NCBI GenBank assembly: GCA_014584295.1
Contig: JACTNC010000039.1
Location: 1 to 64,000, forward strand
DNA from: Verrucomicrobiota bacterium
GTDB lineage: Bacteria > Verrucomicrobiota > Verrucomicrobiia > Opitutales > Opitutaceae
Length of the DNA stretch: 64,000 nt
Direction: 5' to 3'
Position 1 is the first letter of the stretch. Each line of letters opens with the position of its first letter. Positions 1-9,300 of the stretch are shown here, piece by piece. The notes under the pieces were generated by a model. The model saw only the letters and a list, made by a program, of their open reading frames with translations, did no database searches and was not told the DNA's origin. Position numbers and translations under genes: made by a program.

Positions 1-630
1 GAGGACAACTCGACGTTGTGCCGGATCATTGCGCGGGTGATCGGCACGATCAATGGCATGGTTTGCACAGCGAAGTATTATCGCTGCGAGGAGGCTTTGG
101 AACATCTGGAAAATCCGACAACGGTTTCGCCGGACATTGTCCTGCTTGATGTCGGGCTGCCCGGGATGAGCGGCATCGACGGCATTGGACGCATACGTGA
201 ACTGTCACCTGCGACCCAGGTGGTGATTCTCACCGTATTCGATGATGACGAAAAGATCTACCGGGCGATATGCGCGGGAGCATCCGGGTACCTCCTGAAG
301 GGTGCTGGCATGGATGACCTGGCGTCGGCGCTTGAACAGGTCCTGCGCGGTGGGGCTCCGATGACGCCTCGCGTCGCACGTCGTGTGCTCGAAATGTTTA
401 CGCGACTCGCTCCAAAGGAAAGCCATGCGACGGCGCTCTCACCGCGCGAGAGGCAGGTGGTTGAGGGCATGGCCGCCGGGCTGACGAACAAGGAAATCGC
501 GGCAAAGCTGGGGCTCAGCGCCCATACGACCGATGGCTACACCCGGTCCATCTACGAGAAGCTGCACGTGAAGAATCGAAGTGGAGCCGTCGCGAAGGTC
601 ATGAACAGCGGGTTGTTTGAGACCCACTGA
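1..630 (+). CDS. NarL/FixJ-type response regulator, 5'-truncated by window edge
   Basis: Two-component response regulator that would bind DNA when phosphorylated by a partner histidine kinase. The reading frame is open from base 1 and already reads EDNSTL, the usual beginning of a receiver domain just after the first strand, so the true start lies upstream and the TTG at 16 is not the start. The receiver domain shows the phospho-acceptor Asp in 'VLLDVGLPGMSG', the Thr in 'VVILTVFDDD' and the Lys in 'GYLLKG'. The C-terminus is a LuxR-type helix-turn-helix ('LSPRERQVVEGMAAGLTNKE', then 'IAAKLGLSAHT'). The cognate kinase is not in the window and is probably encoded upstream. Targets cannot be told from the sequence. 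Confidence 0.93.
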   Translation, partial: EDNSTLCRIIARVIGTINGMVCTAKYYRCEEALEHLENPTTVSPDIVLLDVGLPGMSGIDGIGRIRELSPATQVVILTVFDDDEKIYRAICAGASGYLLKGAGMDDLASALEQVLRGGAPMTPRVARRVLEMFTRLAPKESHATALSPRERQVVEGMAAGLTNKEIAAKLGLSAHTTDGYTRSIYEKLHVKNRSGAVAKVMNSGLFETH

Positions 631-699
631 CAGCGATGTCAGGCGGACGGCATTGCAGACATGTATTTCATGCACTGCATTGAGCCGTCCACCGATTGG

Positions 700-724
700 T
701 CAGGTCAGCTGTCGACTGACCTGA
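700..724 (+). terminator. Hairpin downstream of the response regulator
   Basis: A perfect 9-bp inverted repeat (TCAGGTCAG at 700-708 and CTGACCTGA at 716-724) with a 7-nt loop lies 70 bp after the response-regulator stop. An imperfect longer hairpin with GGACGG/CCGTCC arms sits just upstream, at about 641-690. There is no T-tract, so this is a candidate terminator or mRNA 3'-end structure, not a textbook intrinsic terminator. Confidence 0.5.
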
Positions 725-804
725 CGAATTGAACCCTTTCTGGGTTGAAACGCTTACCCGAAGAGCGACAGGAAACGGCCTGCCGCGCGAGAGAGAAAGC
801 GGAA

Positions 805-1085
805 TCAGAACGTGAACGTATTGGTCAGGTACTAGCGCTTTTCCGGCGGCAGGCGCACGGTGGAGTATCCGCCCCAGGGCTGCACGCCGATGGGAATAAC
901 GGAGTCATCGCCGATGAGATTGCGGGCATTGATCTATATCTTCCATTTGATGCGGTTCTTCCAAATTGTGCGTTCATAGCCGATCCATGCGTCTAGGTTG
1001 GTTTCGTCGGGTGCGTAGAACGGATGGGCGAGATCAAGGGCATCTCCGCCAAAACCGAAAGCTCCGCGGACTTGGTAGGGTTAGG
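805..1085 (-). pseudogene. Relic of a TonB-dependent receptor C-terminus
   Basis: Read on the minus strand, this stretch matches the last ~75 residues of the intact receptor that ends at 6362. Shared pieces include 'DLAHPFYAPDETN', 'IWKNRIKWKI', 'DDSVIPIGVQPWG', 'YSTVRLPPEKR' and 'YLTNTFTF' with the same stop. Two codons have become in-frame stops: the Gln of KIQLNARN (in the CTATATC context near 930) and the Trp of KRWYLTN (TAG near 832). No upstream barrel, plug or signal peptide remains. It is therefore a non-functional 3' remnant of a former receptor gene closely related to the intact one 5.5 kb away. Homology becomes unclear between about 1042 and 1085. Confidence 0.85.
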
Positions 1086-1089
1086 AGGA

Positions 1090-1695
1090 GTCGTTGACCA
1101 TCGTGCCCCGTCCACCAAGTGAATTCCAGCGGACAGGCTTGAAGTACCGCATTGGGCAGCCTGCTTCCGCAGGTACAAACGCCGCGCCATGAAGAGTGAG
1201 CACCGCAGCCTGCGAACAGGGATGCGAGCCCGAGAGGCAGCGTCCGGCTCACCATTGCAACTGCGAGGGGTAGGCGGAGGCTCTGCTCGCGCGCCCGCCG
1301 TCCGGAGTAGCCCATGCCGCGAAGGATTTCCTCCACCGGCTGCCCGCCATAGCAGGAAACGACCATGTTCAGTGGCACACCGATGGGGCCGTCGTTGATC
1401 CTCGCGACCAGGCGAGCGAATTCCTCCGGATATTACCTTTGCTCGTTGTTGCAGATCCAGTAGCTCCCGTCGCAGTTGAAGCCTTTGCGGTGGGGCGAAG
1501 GGTTCGTGGTAGTGTCGTCAGCCAATTTCAGGTGGAAATCGAGCATTCCGATAAAGGCCTTGGCGTAGGTCTCTTCGTCTGCGGTCCACAATTGGTCGGT
1601 GTCGTCATCGTTGGCGATGTGGATGCGGACCGGATCGGCGGCGAAGGCCGATAGGGCAACTTTACTGAGGACAGCTACGGGAAAGAGACGACGCT
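1090..1695 (-). pseudogene. Relic of a GH38-like (alpha-mannosidase-type) hydrolase N-terminus
   Basis: The minus strand reads a plausible secreted-protein beginning (hydrophobic tail ending 'ALSAFAADPVRIHI'). It continues through 'TDQLWTADEETYAKAFIGML', 'HRKGFNCDGSYWI', then 'GVPLNMVVSCYGGQPVEEIL' and 'LPLGLASLFAGCGAHSSWRG', ending near 'WWTGHDGQRLLL'. These segments look like the N-terminal catalytic region of exported glycosidases resembling family GH38; this family call is from memory and tentative. A TAA stop interrupts the frame at 1433-1435, and only about 200 residues remain, joined to the TonB-receptor relic. There is no usable start codon context. The fragment is judged dead. Confidence 0.6.
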
Positions 1696-1697
1696 GT

Positions 1698-2765
1698 TCA
1701 CGCGGTCCGGTGAGTGAAAATGCGTCGCGGATTGTCGATGATGAATTGGTCTGTGACTGCTTTCGGAATCCCGTTGGCTTGCATCCAGGGCACGGCGGTA
1801 TCCAGCAGGTATGCGTAGGTGCGGTCCTTGCCGTTCACGTTGGTGTCCTCCCAGAGCAGCTTGAGTTTTCCGTGCTCAAACGACCAAGTCACGTCCATCG
1901 TTGCAACCATGCGGTCGGCGTAGCCGCGCCGTGTCAGTTCGTGGATGATGCGGGCCAGGTCCTCCGGCTTGGTGTGATTCCAATTTCCAAAATTATTGAA
2001 ACTGAGCGTACTGCCCTTCGCGACGACGCCTTCGAGGTAGTCGACCTCCTGTTCGACCGTGCGGCCGGCCCAGCCGAAGGTGGCCTCGATGTGAGAGAAA
2101 TAGCAGTGATTGAGATCTGCGCCGGCCTCTTCGAGGATACTCTGCTGCTCAGCGCATCCGCTTACGGAATGGATGCAGATCGGAAGGTGATACCGTTGCT
2201 GGATCCGCGCTGCGGCGATGAACAGCTCCCGCTCCGCCGGGCGGATCGGCATGCGCGTGGAAGCCGTCTTGATCACGCCTGGGCGCACGTCCGTCCCTTG
2301 CAGCCCGTGCTCGATATCCTTGAGCATCTTGTCCTGGAAGTCAGCGGCCTTCATTCCCAACTGCGAGCGCTGAAGGAGGTAGAAGCCCGTGCAACAAATG
2401 ATGTTGATGCCGGTGGCCCGTGCAACTTCACGGATTCCGGCGACATCATCCGGCGGACCGACATCCGCGATCGTGTGAAGCCCGAGATCCTTTGCCCGCT
2501 TGAGTTCCGTGATCGCATACGCCATGCTTTCATCCCAGTGCACATCGCCCTGTCGCAGGGCGATGTGTTCATGGAGGCTAGTGATTCCCATGGCGTCGGG
2601 AAGAATTTCTCCCGTGGCTGTTGGAATCGGGCGAATGGTACCGGACATCAAGGGCCCAGCGTCTGGTCTGGCCGGAGCATTTTGTGCGCGAAGCCCTTGG
2701 GATGAGACCAAGGCGCCTGCCAGAACTGAGGCACATTGGTGGAGAAATTCCCTGCGGGATGGCAT
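1698..2765 (-). CDS. Phosphotriesterase-family metal hydrolase, Tat-exported
   Basis: A 355-residue member of the phosphotriesterase (PTE/Php) branch of the amidohydrolase superfamily, expected to be a binuclear-metal TIM barrel. It begins with a twin-arginine signal (SRREFLHQ followed by a hydrophobic stretch and an AQ cleavage area), so it probably acts in the periplasm. The first metal-binding motif is visible as 'GITSLHEHIAL' and the bridging-lysine strand as 'PGVIKTAST'. The later His motifs are 'PICIHS' and 'FSHIEA', where many PTE members have GHxD, and the final Asp lies in 'MVATMDVTW'. Family members hydrolyse lactones, phosphoesters or other esters; the substrate here is unknown. 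It sits alone just upstream of the GH38-like relic and may be a survivor of a larger cluster. GC is high (39 of 60 bases in one sampled line), unlike the next gene. Confidence 0.85.
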   Translation of the reverse strand: MPSRREFLHQCASVLAGALVSSQGLRAQNAPARPDAGPLMSGTIRPIPTATGEILPDAMGITSLHEHIALRQGDVHWDESMAYAITELKRAKDLGLHTIADVGPPDDVAGIREVARATGINIICCTGFYLLQRSQLGMKAADFQDKMLKDIEHGLQGTDVRPGVIKTASTRMPIRPAERELFIAAARIQQRYHLPICIHSVSGCAEQQSILEEAGADLNHCYFSHIEATFGWAGRTVEQEVDYLEGVVAKGSTLSFNNFGNWNHTKPEDLARIIHELTRRGYADRMVATMDVTWSFEHGKLKLLWEDTNVNGKDRTYAYLLDTAVPWMQANGIPKAVTDQFIIDNPRRIFTHRTA

Positions 2766-2965
2766 GTTGGCTATCGGCAGATCTGGCGCGGAGTGTTACG
2801 AGTTCGAGGGATGTGCTGCGTGGTCCAATCGCGCCGGGCTCGTCAGAGCGGATCGGACAAGGAGCAAGAATCGAGTTCCGGCGAAACAACGAGTTGTAGT
2901 GCAGTTTGGTACGACTCGCATGTAAGTTCGCCAACCCACCGACAAACTTACAGAATCCTTTTGTA

Positions 2966-4591
2966 TTAGTTGGCGATTAAGGTGGGGACTGCTGCCCTGC
3001 AGCCGCCAGAATTGTTTTGGGGAAATTGGCCAGAACTATTCTTGAGCCCGCCGGGCCCATAGATGCTACCGCGATTTAGCATCCAGTCTTTGACCTGTTT
3101 CCAACCCCAGACTCCAGTTGGTTGTCCTTCACTTGCTTCATTGTCGGCGAGTTCAATTTTTTCTTTAGTATCGGGGTCGTCGGCTTCCCCATTGAATGGG
3201 ATCAACGTGCCATCGATCCAAGACCAGACAATATTGTGAACTTCGAGATCGTCTGGCTTGTTGCCGTTAATCACGCAGCCTAGGAAATTGCTGATGCCGT
3301 CTCCCGCATTCTTATTGTTTGAACCATTGGAAGCAAAACTATCGGCATTGCTCCAGATCGGTTGGACGCCTGCCAAGCGGTCGTCGAGGAACGGTGCGCG
3401 ATCGGTTGTGTAGTTGCCTGAGTATACATGCAGCGAGATCGGTCTGGCTCGATTCTTGCGCATGAATTGGTCGTAGGTCTTGTAGAGAGAGCTTTCAATT
3501 GGCATGGGTTGCTCATTCGAATTGCTAGGCTTCGTGAAGCTTGAAGACTCGCGAGGAAATGTATCTGGACCACAGAAGCCAGCACCATCAGGCAAATTGG
3601 GATTGTTGACGACATTCAATACCTCTTGGTATGGAGAATTGATCATTTGCCAGAAAAGGCGCCCTCGCGGTGGCACATTGTCAAAGTCTAAGAGACGGCC
3701 AGGTCCGCCGAGCCAAACATGAAAATTTCGAAGGTTCTCATACCATTTAGCCTTTCTATCTGCTGCCGCCTGATTTTGCTGTGCAGTCCATTCGTCATCT
3801 CCATCATAATAGCTTGTGGTACCGAAAGCGGTTTCTTGAATCACGAATCCATAAAAACCTTCCTTGGCAAAATCGGTATCTTCCGGAGCATTGGGGTCTA
3901 TCCGTTGCAGGTTTTCTATCACCATCGAATATAGATCTTTCAAGAGCTGCAACGTGTTTCTACCATTGGGGGCGCTCTGGTGCAGCTTTAGTGTCCAGGG
4001 AGGTGGCTTCCCGTCTTGGGGGGTGTTGTCTTTGACTTGAATTGCATGCCGATTGACCTCGGTCATGTAGGCCGGGAAATTCGCATACTTCTGCAGTAGC
4101 ATTACGCGAAGATACATTCCATTCTTTGCACACAAGATTGCATCTTTTCGGATTTGATCCAAGCCAGCTTGATTCCAAGAGCGTTGGGTTTTTCCTGGAT
4201 GATCCTTGTTTACGTTGTTTGGTAGATCGTTCTCCAAGGAGTTCCAATCGTATTCGAGCTCTATGAATTTCATCCATGGCATCACCTTCCATTCACCATC
4301 AATCATTGCTTTGCATTCATTGATCATAGCCTGCGCTTGCTCTGATTTCGGAATGAAATTTGTGCTGTTTGGTTGATCTTTCCCCGTGGTTCTCAGCGTC
4401 AGACCGTGACCAGCTACAAACAAGTGTGTTGCGGCGAGGCCGCTCACGACGGTTCCAGTTAATGCGAGCACCAGCAATGAGAGATGCAACAATCGCTTTG
4501 CATCGGGTAACATTCGGCCGACTGCAGACGTATATCTGGTCGCTGACGTGGATGGAAACTTCCGTGGGCTGGAGTGGCGTGTTGGTTTCAT
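2966..4591 (-). CDS. Exported protein of unknown function, possibly a TIM-barrel glycosidase; lower GC
   Basis: A 541-residue protein with an N-terminal hydrophobic segment ('LLHLSLLVLALTGTVVSGLA'), which suggests export. The start at 4591 leaves a long basic lead. An ATG at 4513 gives a more normal signal peptide, and neither start has a clear Shine-Dalgarno. The body is rich in aromatic residues and includes 'MPWMKFIELEYDW', 'YLRVMLLQKYANF', 'GFYGFVIQETAFG', 'CGPDTFPRESS' and 'ISLHVYSGNY'. This looks like strand-helix repeats with acidic residues at strand ends, as in GH-A clan glycosidases, but I do not recognise the family. Base composition is clearly lower in GC than its neighbours (25 of 60 in one sampled line near 3721), suggesting recent transfer. 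No gene overlaps it, and the LacI gene upstream on the same strand could regulate it. Confidence 0.7.
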   Translation of the reverse strand: MKPTRHSSPRKFPSTSATRYTSAVGRMLPDAKRLLHLSLLVLALTGTVVSGLAATHLFVAGHGLTLRTTGKDQPNSTNFIPKSEQAQAMINECKAMIDGEWKVMPWMKFIELEYDWNSLENDLPNNVNKDHPGKTQRSWNQAGLDQIRKDAILCAKNGMYLRVMLLQKYANFPAYMTEVNRHAIQVKDNTPQDGKPPPWTLKLHQSAPNGRNTLQLLKDLYSMVIENLQRIDPNAPEDTDFAKEGFYGFVIQETAFGTTSYYDGDDEWTAQQNQAAADRKAKWYENLRNFHVWLGGPGRLLDFDNVPPRGRLFWQMINSPYQEVLNVVNNPNLPDGAGFCGPDTFPRESSSFTKPSNSNEQPMPIESSLYKTYDQFMRKNRARPISLHVYSGNYTTDRAPFLDDRLAGVQPIWSNADSFASNGSNNKNAGDGISNFLGCVINGNKPDDLEVHNIVWSWIDGTLIPFNGEADDPDTKEKIELADNEASEGQPTGVWGWKQVKDWMLNRGSIYGPGGLKNSSGQFPQNNSGGCRAAVPTLIAN

Positions 4592-4906
4592 GTTTCAGTT
4601 CTTTGGTTGGGGGTGATTTCGCGGACAGGTCCGCAGCTTGCCGTGGGCAAGGGGCGGGTAGGAAAGGGTGAGAAAATGGAGTGAAGTTGTTTACCTGCGG
4701 AAGATGGGTGACCGTTCTCGGCAACTTGCGCGCAAGCGCTCAGGTTGTGCTTTGCGTTACACCATCGTGACGAGTTTTGGAGGTATTGCTCATCGCCGTG
4801 TCGTTGTGGGGTGAATTGTCCGACTGCTGTATCGGGACTGCTTTTTCTCAGCACGTCAAAGCGCGTGGAGCCCGCTTTTATGCTTGCTGATGAATGATCT
4901 GGATTC
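4592..4906. other. Intergenic, 315 bp; two short hairpins
   Basis: No convincing gene. Two small inverted repeats are present at 4621-4634 (GCGGAC/GTCCGC, 2-nt loop) and 4637-4651 (CTTGCC/GGCAAG, 3-nt loop). They lie upstream of the orphan gene that starts at 4591 and could be leader structures or the 3' end of the LacI transcript. Reading frames through the region are short and unlike known proteins. Confidence 0.4.
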
Positions 4907-5977
4907 TCAGGGGTGCGTTGCGCGCGCGTTCAGTTCCATATTCCGAGGAGGGACATCGCTGCCGTCCACCCACTCACCATCGATCAGTGTGCTGTTGCGG
5001 GGGCGGCCGAGGCCGCGCTGATGCGTGCGCATCAGGATTGCCACTTGTTCCACTGCCCGCTCGCCGACCGAGCCGTGATTCTGGCGTATACCGGCGTTGG
5101 CGCCGCGATCGGGATTCAAATCGAGCGTTGCGACGACGATGTCATCCGGCCGCCGCAGGCCCGCCAGTTGTAACGCTTCAGGTACCTCGTGCCAATTGCT
5201 GATTATGACTTCGATCTGGTAACTCCTGATCCAGTTGGCGAGCGCTGGTGCGATGTCGGAAGTGCCCATGCCATCGGGGAACAGCAGCGGTGGCAGATTC
5301 GACAATCTCGGGTGCAAGGCGACCTCGACATGATAGCCCGCAGAGAAGGCATTTCGGAGACAGGTTTCGTCGCTTTCCCCCACCGCGAGCCCGATGCGAC
5401 GGTATCCGAGCTTGCTGAGTCGGCGAACCGCCTCCCGAGTAATCCCCATCTGATTGCTGGAAACCGTGTGTAGCGGTTGATCCAGTTGCTGGGATTCGAT
5501 GCGCACAATACTGAATCGATCCCAGTTCATTTTGAATTTGGCCATTTGGTCTCCAAACGCCGCAAGGATCACACCGACGATGCCCCGTGCCTCAAGCACC
5601 CGCTCAATGCGCGGTCCTGCCTCATGAAGTCGATGCCCGATAAAGAATGTGTCCAACGCAAATCCGATCTTTTCTGCCTGCTCACAAGCTCCCTGCACGA
5701 ATAGGCGATGCCGGTACGAGTCATTCAATTCTGCCCGGTCATGGAAGTTCAGCAGAAAGGCGATGTGGGTGGGAGATTTCGGCTCCTGACGAACGTATCG
5801 GTAGTGGTTGAGCGCAGTCAGCATCGGATCCGGACGATAGCCAATCTGTGTGGCAATTTCTTGAATGCGTGAGCGTGTGTTTTCCGGAAGGCGCGGATCA
5901 TTTCGCAACGCCAACGACACAGTCGTCTGATGGACTCCGGCCGCGCGCGCGACCTCTCGCATCGTTACCCGAGGCAT
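4907..5977 (-). CDS. LacI-family transcriptional regulator
   Basis: A 356-residue repressor with an N-terminal LacI helix-turn-helix ('VTMREVARAAGVHQTTVSLA', then 'LRNDPRLPENTR'). A periplasmic-binding-protein-like effector domain follows from about residue 60, with 'RYVRQEPKSPTHIAFLLNF' at its start and 'ALQLAGLRRPDDIVVATLDL' near the end. The ATG at 5977 is preferred over the one two codons upstream because it places the HTH in the usual position. LacI members normally respond to a sugar or sugar phosphate and bind a palindromic operator. The gene precedes the lower-GC orphan and follows the TonB-receptor gene on the same strand, so control of one or both is a reasonable inference. No operator was identified with confidence. 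Confidence 0.9.
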   Translation of the reverse strand: MPRVTMREVARAAGVHQTTVSLALRNDPRLPENTRSRIQEIATQIGYRPDPMLTALNHYRYVRQEPKSPTHIAFLLNFHDRAELNDSYRHRLFVQGACEQAEKIGFALDTFFIGHRLHEAGPRIERVLEARGIVGVILAAFGDQMAKFKMNWDRFSIVRIESQQLDQPLHTVSSNQMGITREAVRRLSKLGYRRIGLAVGESDETCLRNAFSAGYHVEVALHPRLSNLPPLLFPDGMGTSDIAPALANWIRSYQIEVIISNWHEVPEALQLAGLRRPDDIVVATLDLNPDRGANAGIRQNHGSVGERAVEQVAILMRTHQRGLGRPRNSTLIDGEWVDGSDVPPRNMELNARATHP

Positions 5978-6361
5978 ATGCATACTAAACGCTTTGGGAT
6001 ATCGCTGGTTGGTGTTACACGAAAGGGAGCGGCATGGATCGACAGAATGGTTTAGAAATACTGGAATTGCAGAGGCGAGGCGCCGATTCGCGGACTTTCG
6101 CTGATCTCTTTTGAACTAGCCCGATTCAATTTCTCTCAACCTCCGGAGTGGCTGTGCGGCGATGACCGGTATTGAGCTTCGTGGTTCCCGTCTAAGGTAA
6201 CTCGGTTTGAGGATAAGGTCGCGACCTGGTACGCTCGACTTCCAGACGCGTTTTGCGAGGCGTGTATCACCGCAACGGCAAACGTTCCGCGCGGGTGGTG
6301 TGTAGTCGGCCGTGCGAGTGTCCCTCAAAGTTACCCGCCCGGCCGATCAAGCGGTGCGGAA
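5978..6361. other. Intergenic, 384 bp, no gene recognised
   Basis: The gap between the TonB-receptor stop and the LacI start. Small open frames here give arginine- and proline-rich sequences typical of out-of-frame GC-rich DNA. It should contain the LacI promoter. No clear terminator with a T-tract was seen. Confidence 0.4.
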
Positions 6362-9300
6362 TCAGAACGTGAACGTATTGGTCAGATACCAGCGCTTTTC
6401 TGGTGGGAGGCGCACGGTGGAATATTCTCCCCAGGGCTGCACACCAATCGGAATCACGGAGTCGTCGGCGATGAGGTTGCGGGCATTGAGCTGGATCTTC
6501 CATTTTATGCGGTTCTTCCAGATTGGACGCTCGTAGCTCACAAAGGCGTCCACGTTGGTCTCGTCAGGAGCGTAGAACGGATGGGCGAGGTCAAGAGTGA
6601 CGCTTTGATCGGCATTTCGGGTGGTTGGGTAGCCGATGCCGAGTTTATCCTGCCAGCGAATCGCACCGCCGATGGTCCAGCCCTTAAGTTTGTCGCCGAA
6701 CATTCCTCCGCGACCGAACGTATAGCTTGTGATGAGATTCGCGCGCCATTTGCGCTGCTCTGCGGAGGCGGAGCCTTCTGTGGCGAGTGCGGTGGCGAGA
6801 GGGACCAGAACATTGGTATCGAGCCAGCTTCCCACGAGTTCCACGCCTGTCAGCGGGTCGCCAGGCTGCCAGCCAACCGGGTAGGCATTCCGTGGGCGAT
6901 CGCGAAGCTGATTCCAGACAGGAGTCATCAAGGCTACAAAACGTTTCAGGAAAGGCAGGGAGTTGGATTGAATGGTCTCCTGCTTGGCCACATTAGCCAG
7001 GATGCGCCAACTGCGGGTGGGATTGTAGACGATCTCGAGTTCAGTGCCTTTGGCGGTGAAATCCGTGGTGTCGGTACTGCCATCGAGCGCAATCCGACCG
7101 TTGGCGGAGAGGTTCGGGGCCGTACCAGTGATACCCCAGCCGTAGAGACTTCGGAAATTCGAGGGAAGCGGACTGAAGAGCAGCTCGATATCGGCGTTGC
7201 GCGAGGCAACCAGTTGCGGATTCACGTTTCCTTCCTCGCCCCAGAAATCAGCGAGCTGCAGCACGGCATTGTTTACCGCGATGGTATAGACGGTCGGACG
7301 AAGGCTCTGGCCGGTGACGTCTGTCTCAAACCAGTTGACGCGCAGGTTGAGCTTGTCCTGGAGAAGAGAAAGATTGAAGCCGTATTCCCTCGTCTTGCCC
7401 TTGGGTGACGCAAGCGGTTCCGCGAACGCATTTACGCGACCCCCGGATGGGGTGAAATTGCTCGACTGGTTGAAGAACACGCTGAAATCGGTGCCTTTCG
7501 GGAGCTTGATCAACTTTTGTGGCCAACGCGCCACGGCGCTGTAGGTCATGATCTCGCCGGCCACATTCGCGGGAGGCGTGCTGGGGAAAGAGAAATCGTC
7601 GAAACCGTAGTGCGCCTTGCCGGGATCGTTTGAATCGGCGGGGTTGCGAACAAATCCAATGGTTTCCTGGGCAAAGAAATCCTCATCCCGACGCCAACCC
7701 ACCAAGGTGATGAGGTGTTCCTGCAGCCAGTAGCTTTGCAGAAGGAATGCCTGGGACTTGATGACATCGCGCTCGGCGCCGCCGCCGTCGTTGATTTCGA
7801 CGAGGCTTGCTGGAGAGCTGACGAAGGCACCGGGATCGGTCGTTCCCGCAGCACGGACAAAATAGCTGGCTGGAACAGGAATTTGACCGGCCTCGATGAG
7901 CGGCGTGCGGATGGCTTCGAGTTGGAGCGGGTTGTTGTTTCCTATCACGGAAGGTCCGAGATAGATCACGGTTCCCGGGCGGCGGGCGAAGGCATTGATA
8001 TCCGAACTGATGTCGCGGGCAGCCGCTCCGTCCACGGCCATGCGGTGACGGTAGCTGACCTGATCGAGCGCATTTTCTTCGTAGAGACCGGTCACTGTAT
8101 GGCGGCCTAACCATTTGCCCCAGGATGCGCTCAGGTCGTTGAAGTCATATTTGAGAAATGCAGTGGCGCGTTTGGTCTCGCGCTCGGACAGATTGTTGGT
8201 CCAGGTCGACTGGCCGTAGGCGAAAGTGAAAGGCCGACCGTAGTTGGGGTTGATCTGTCCGGTGGGAAGCACCTTGTTGACGTCGATGCGGATGTGGTTG
8301 CCGTTGTTCGAGGAGAAGGCGGCATTCTTGGAGCGACGGTCGACGCGCTGGGTATCATAGGCGAGTTCGATGCCAACTCGGTCTTCCCATGCGCGCTGTT
8401 CGAAAGCGATGTTGAACGCATGAAAGCTGTCGCCCTGACGCGACGATTCATCAATCATGTGGTTCTGGAAATCGAAGGCGCTGAAGTCAGTAAAGCCCTG
8501 CATCCTGATACCTGCGGGAGCGATATTGGGCTGCTGACCGGGAAGGACATTGTTGCCGACCCAAAACGGACCTAGCAATTCGAACACATTGCGAGTGACA
8601 AGATAGCGGATGGAATCGTTGGCGGTATCGCGATTGACCAGGGAGTTGAATGTGCCTGCACGAACGGCATTGGCGGTCGTGCCCGTGGTCGTTCTTGTGA
8701 TCGTGCGAAATGCCAAATCGGGTCCCGAGGCGGAAGGGTTGGAGACGACCTGGAGGACCTGGTCGAAGAGCTGATTCTGACCGATGAGACCATTGCCTTC
8801 AAAGGCAGTGCCGGCGACCTGACTGGCGGCCAGCGGATTGCGGCTGGGGTCGTCATAGAAGGTCCAGTCGTAGCCGGGGCGACCCGCATCCTCCCAATAG
8901 CTGGAATAGCTCTTGAAAGGCAGCACCGTTATCGGCCGATTCGCGCGGGTGCGGCCTGTTTCAAAATTTGCGCGGAGCACAGTGCTCTCGAACGGCTGAT
9001 AGGTCGCTGCGCCATAGATGCGCTCCTTCTTTTCGAAGGCAGGGCGCTGATTGAAGCGCTCGTCGTCATGCAGTGCGGCCAGCCGGACGGCCAGCTTCTT
9101 CTTGATCAGCACGCGGTTGAAATCGACCGTGTTGCGCAGGCTGCTGTTGTCGCCCACGCGGACCTCGACCCGGTTCTTGTTCTGATTCAGATTTGGGCGG
9201 AGCAGTGAGCTTTCGACCACGCCGGCGGGGCTGCCCACGCCGAAGAGAATCGCGTTCGGGCCCCTGTTTACGGTCACGCTTTCGACATTGTATCCGTCCG

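Noticed and set aside
1599-2705. Long plus-strand frame of 368 codons
   Set aside because: It lies antisense to the phosphotriesterase-family gene, which has clear motifs. The frame shows no signal peptide or known domain and reflects the GC-rich third-position pattern.
4621-4651. Two small hairpins as a riboswitch
   Set aside because: The stems are only 6 bp with tiny loops and show no conserved riboswitch core.
6581-7408. Plus-strand frame of 275 codons inside the TonB receptor
   Set aside because: Antisense to a clear receptor barrel; composition is that of a shadow frame.
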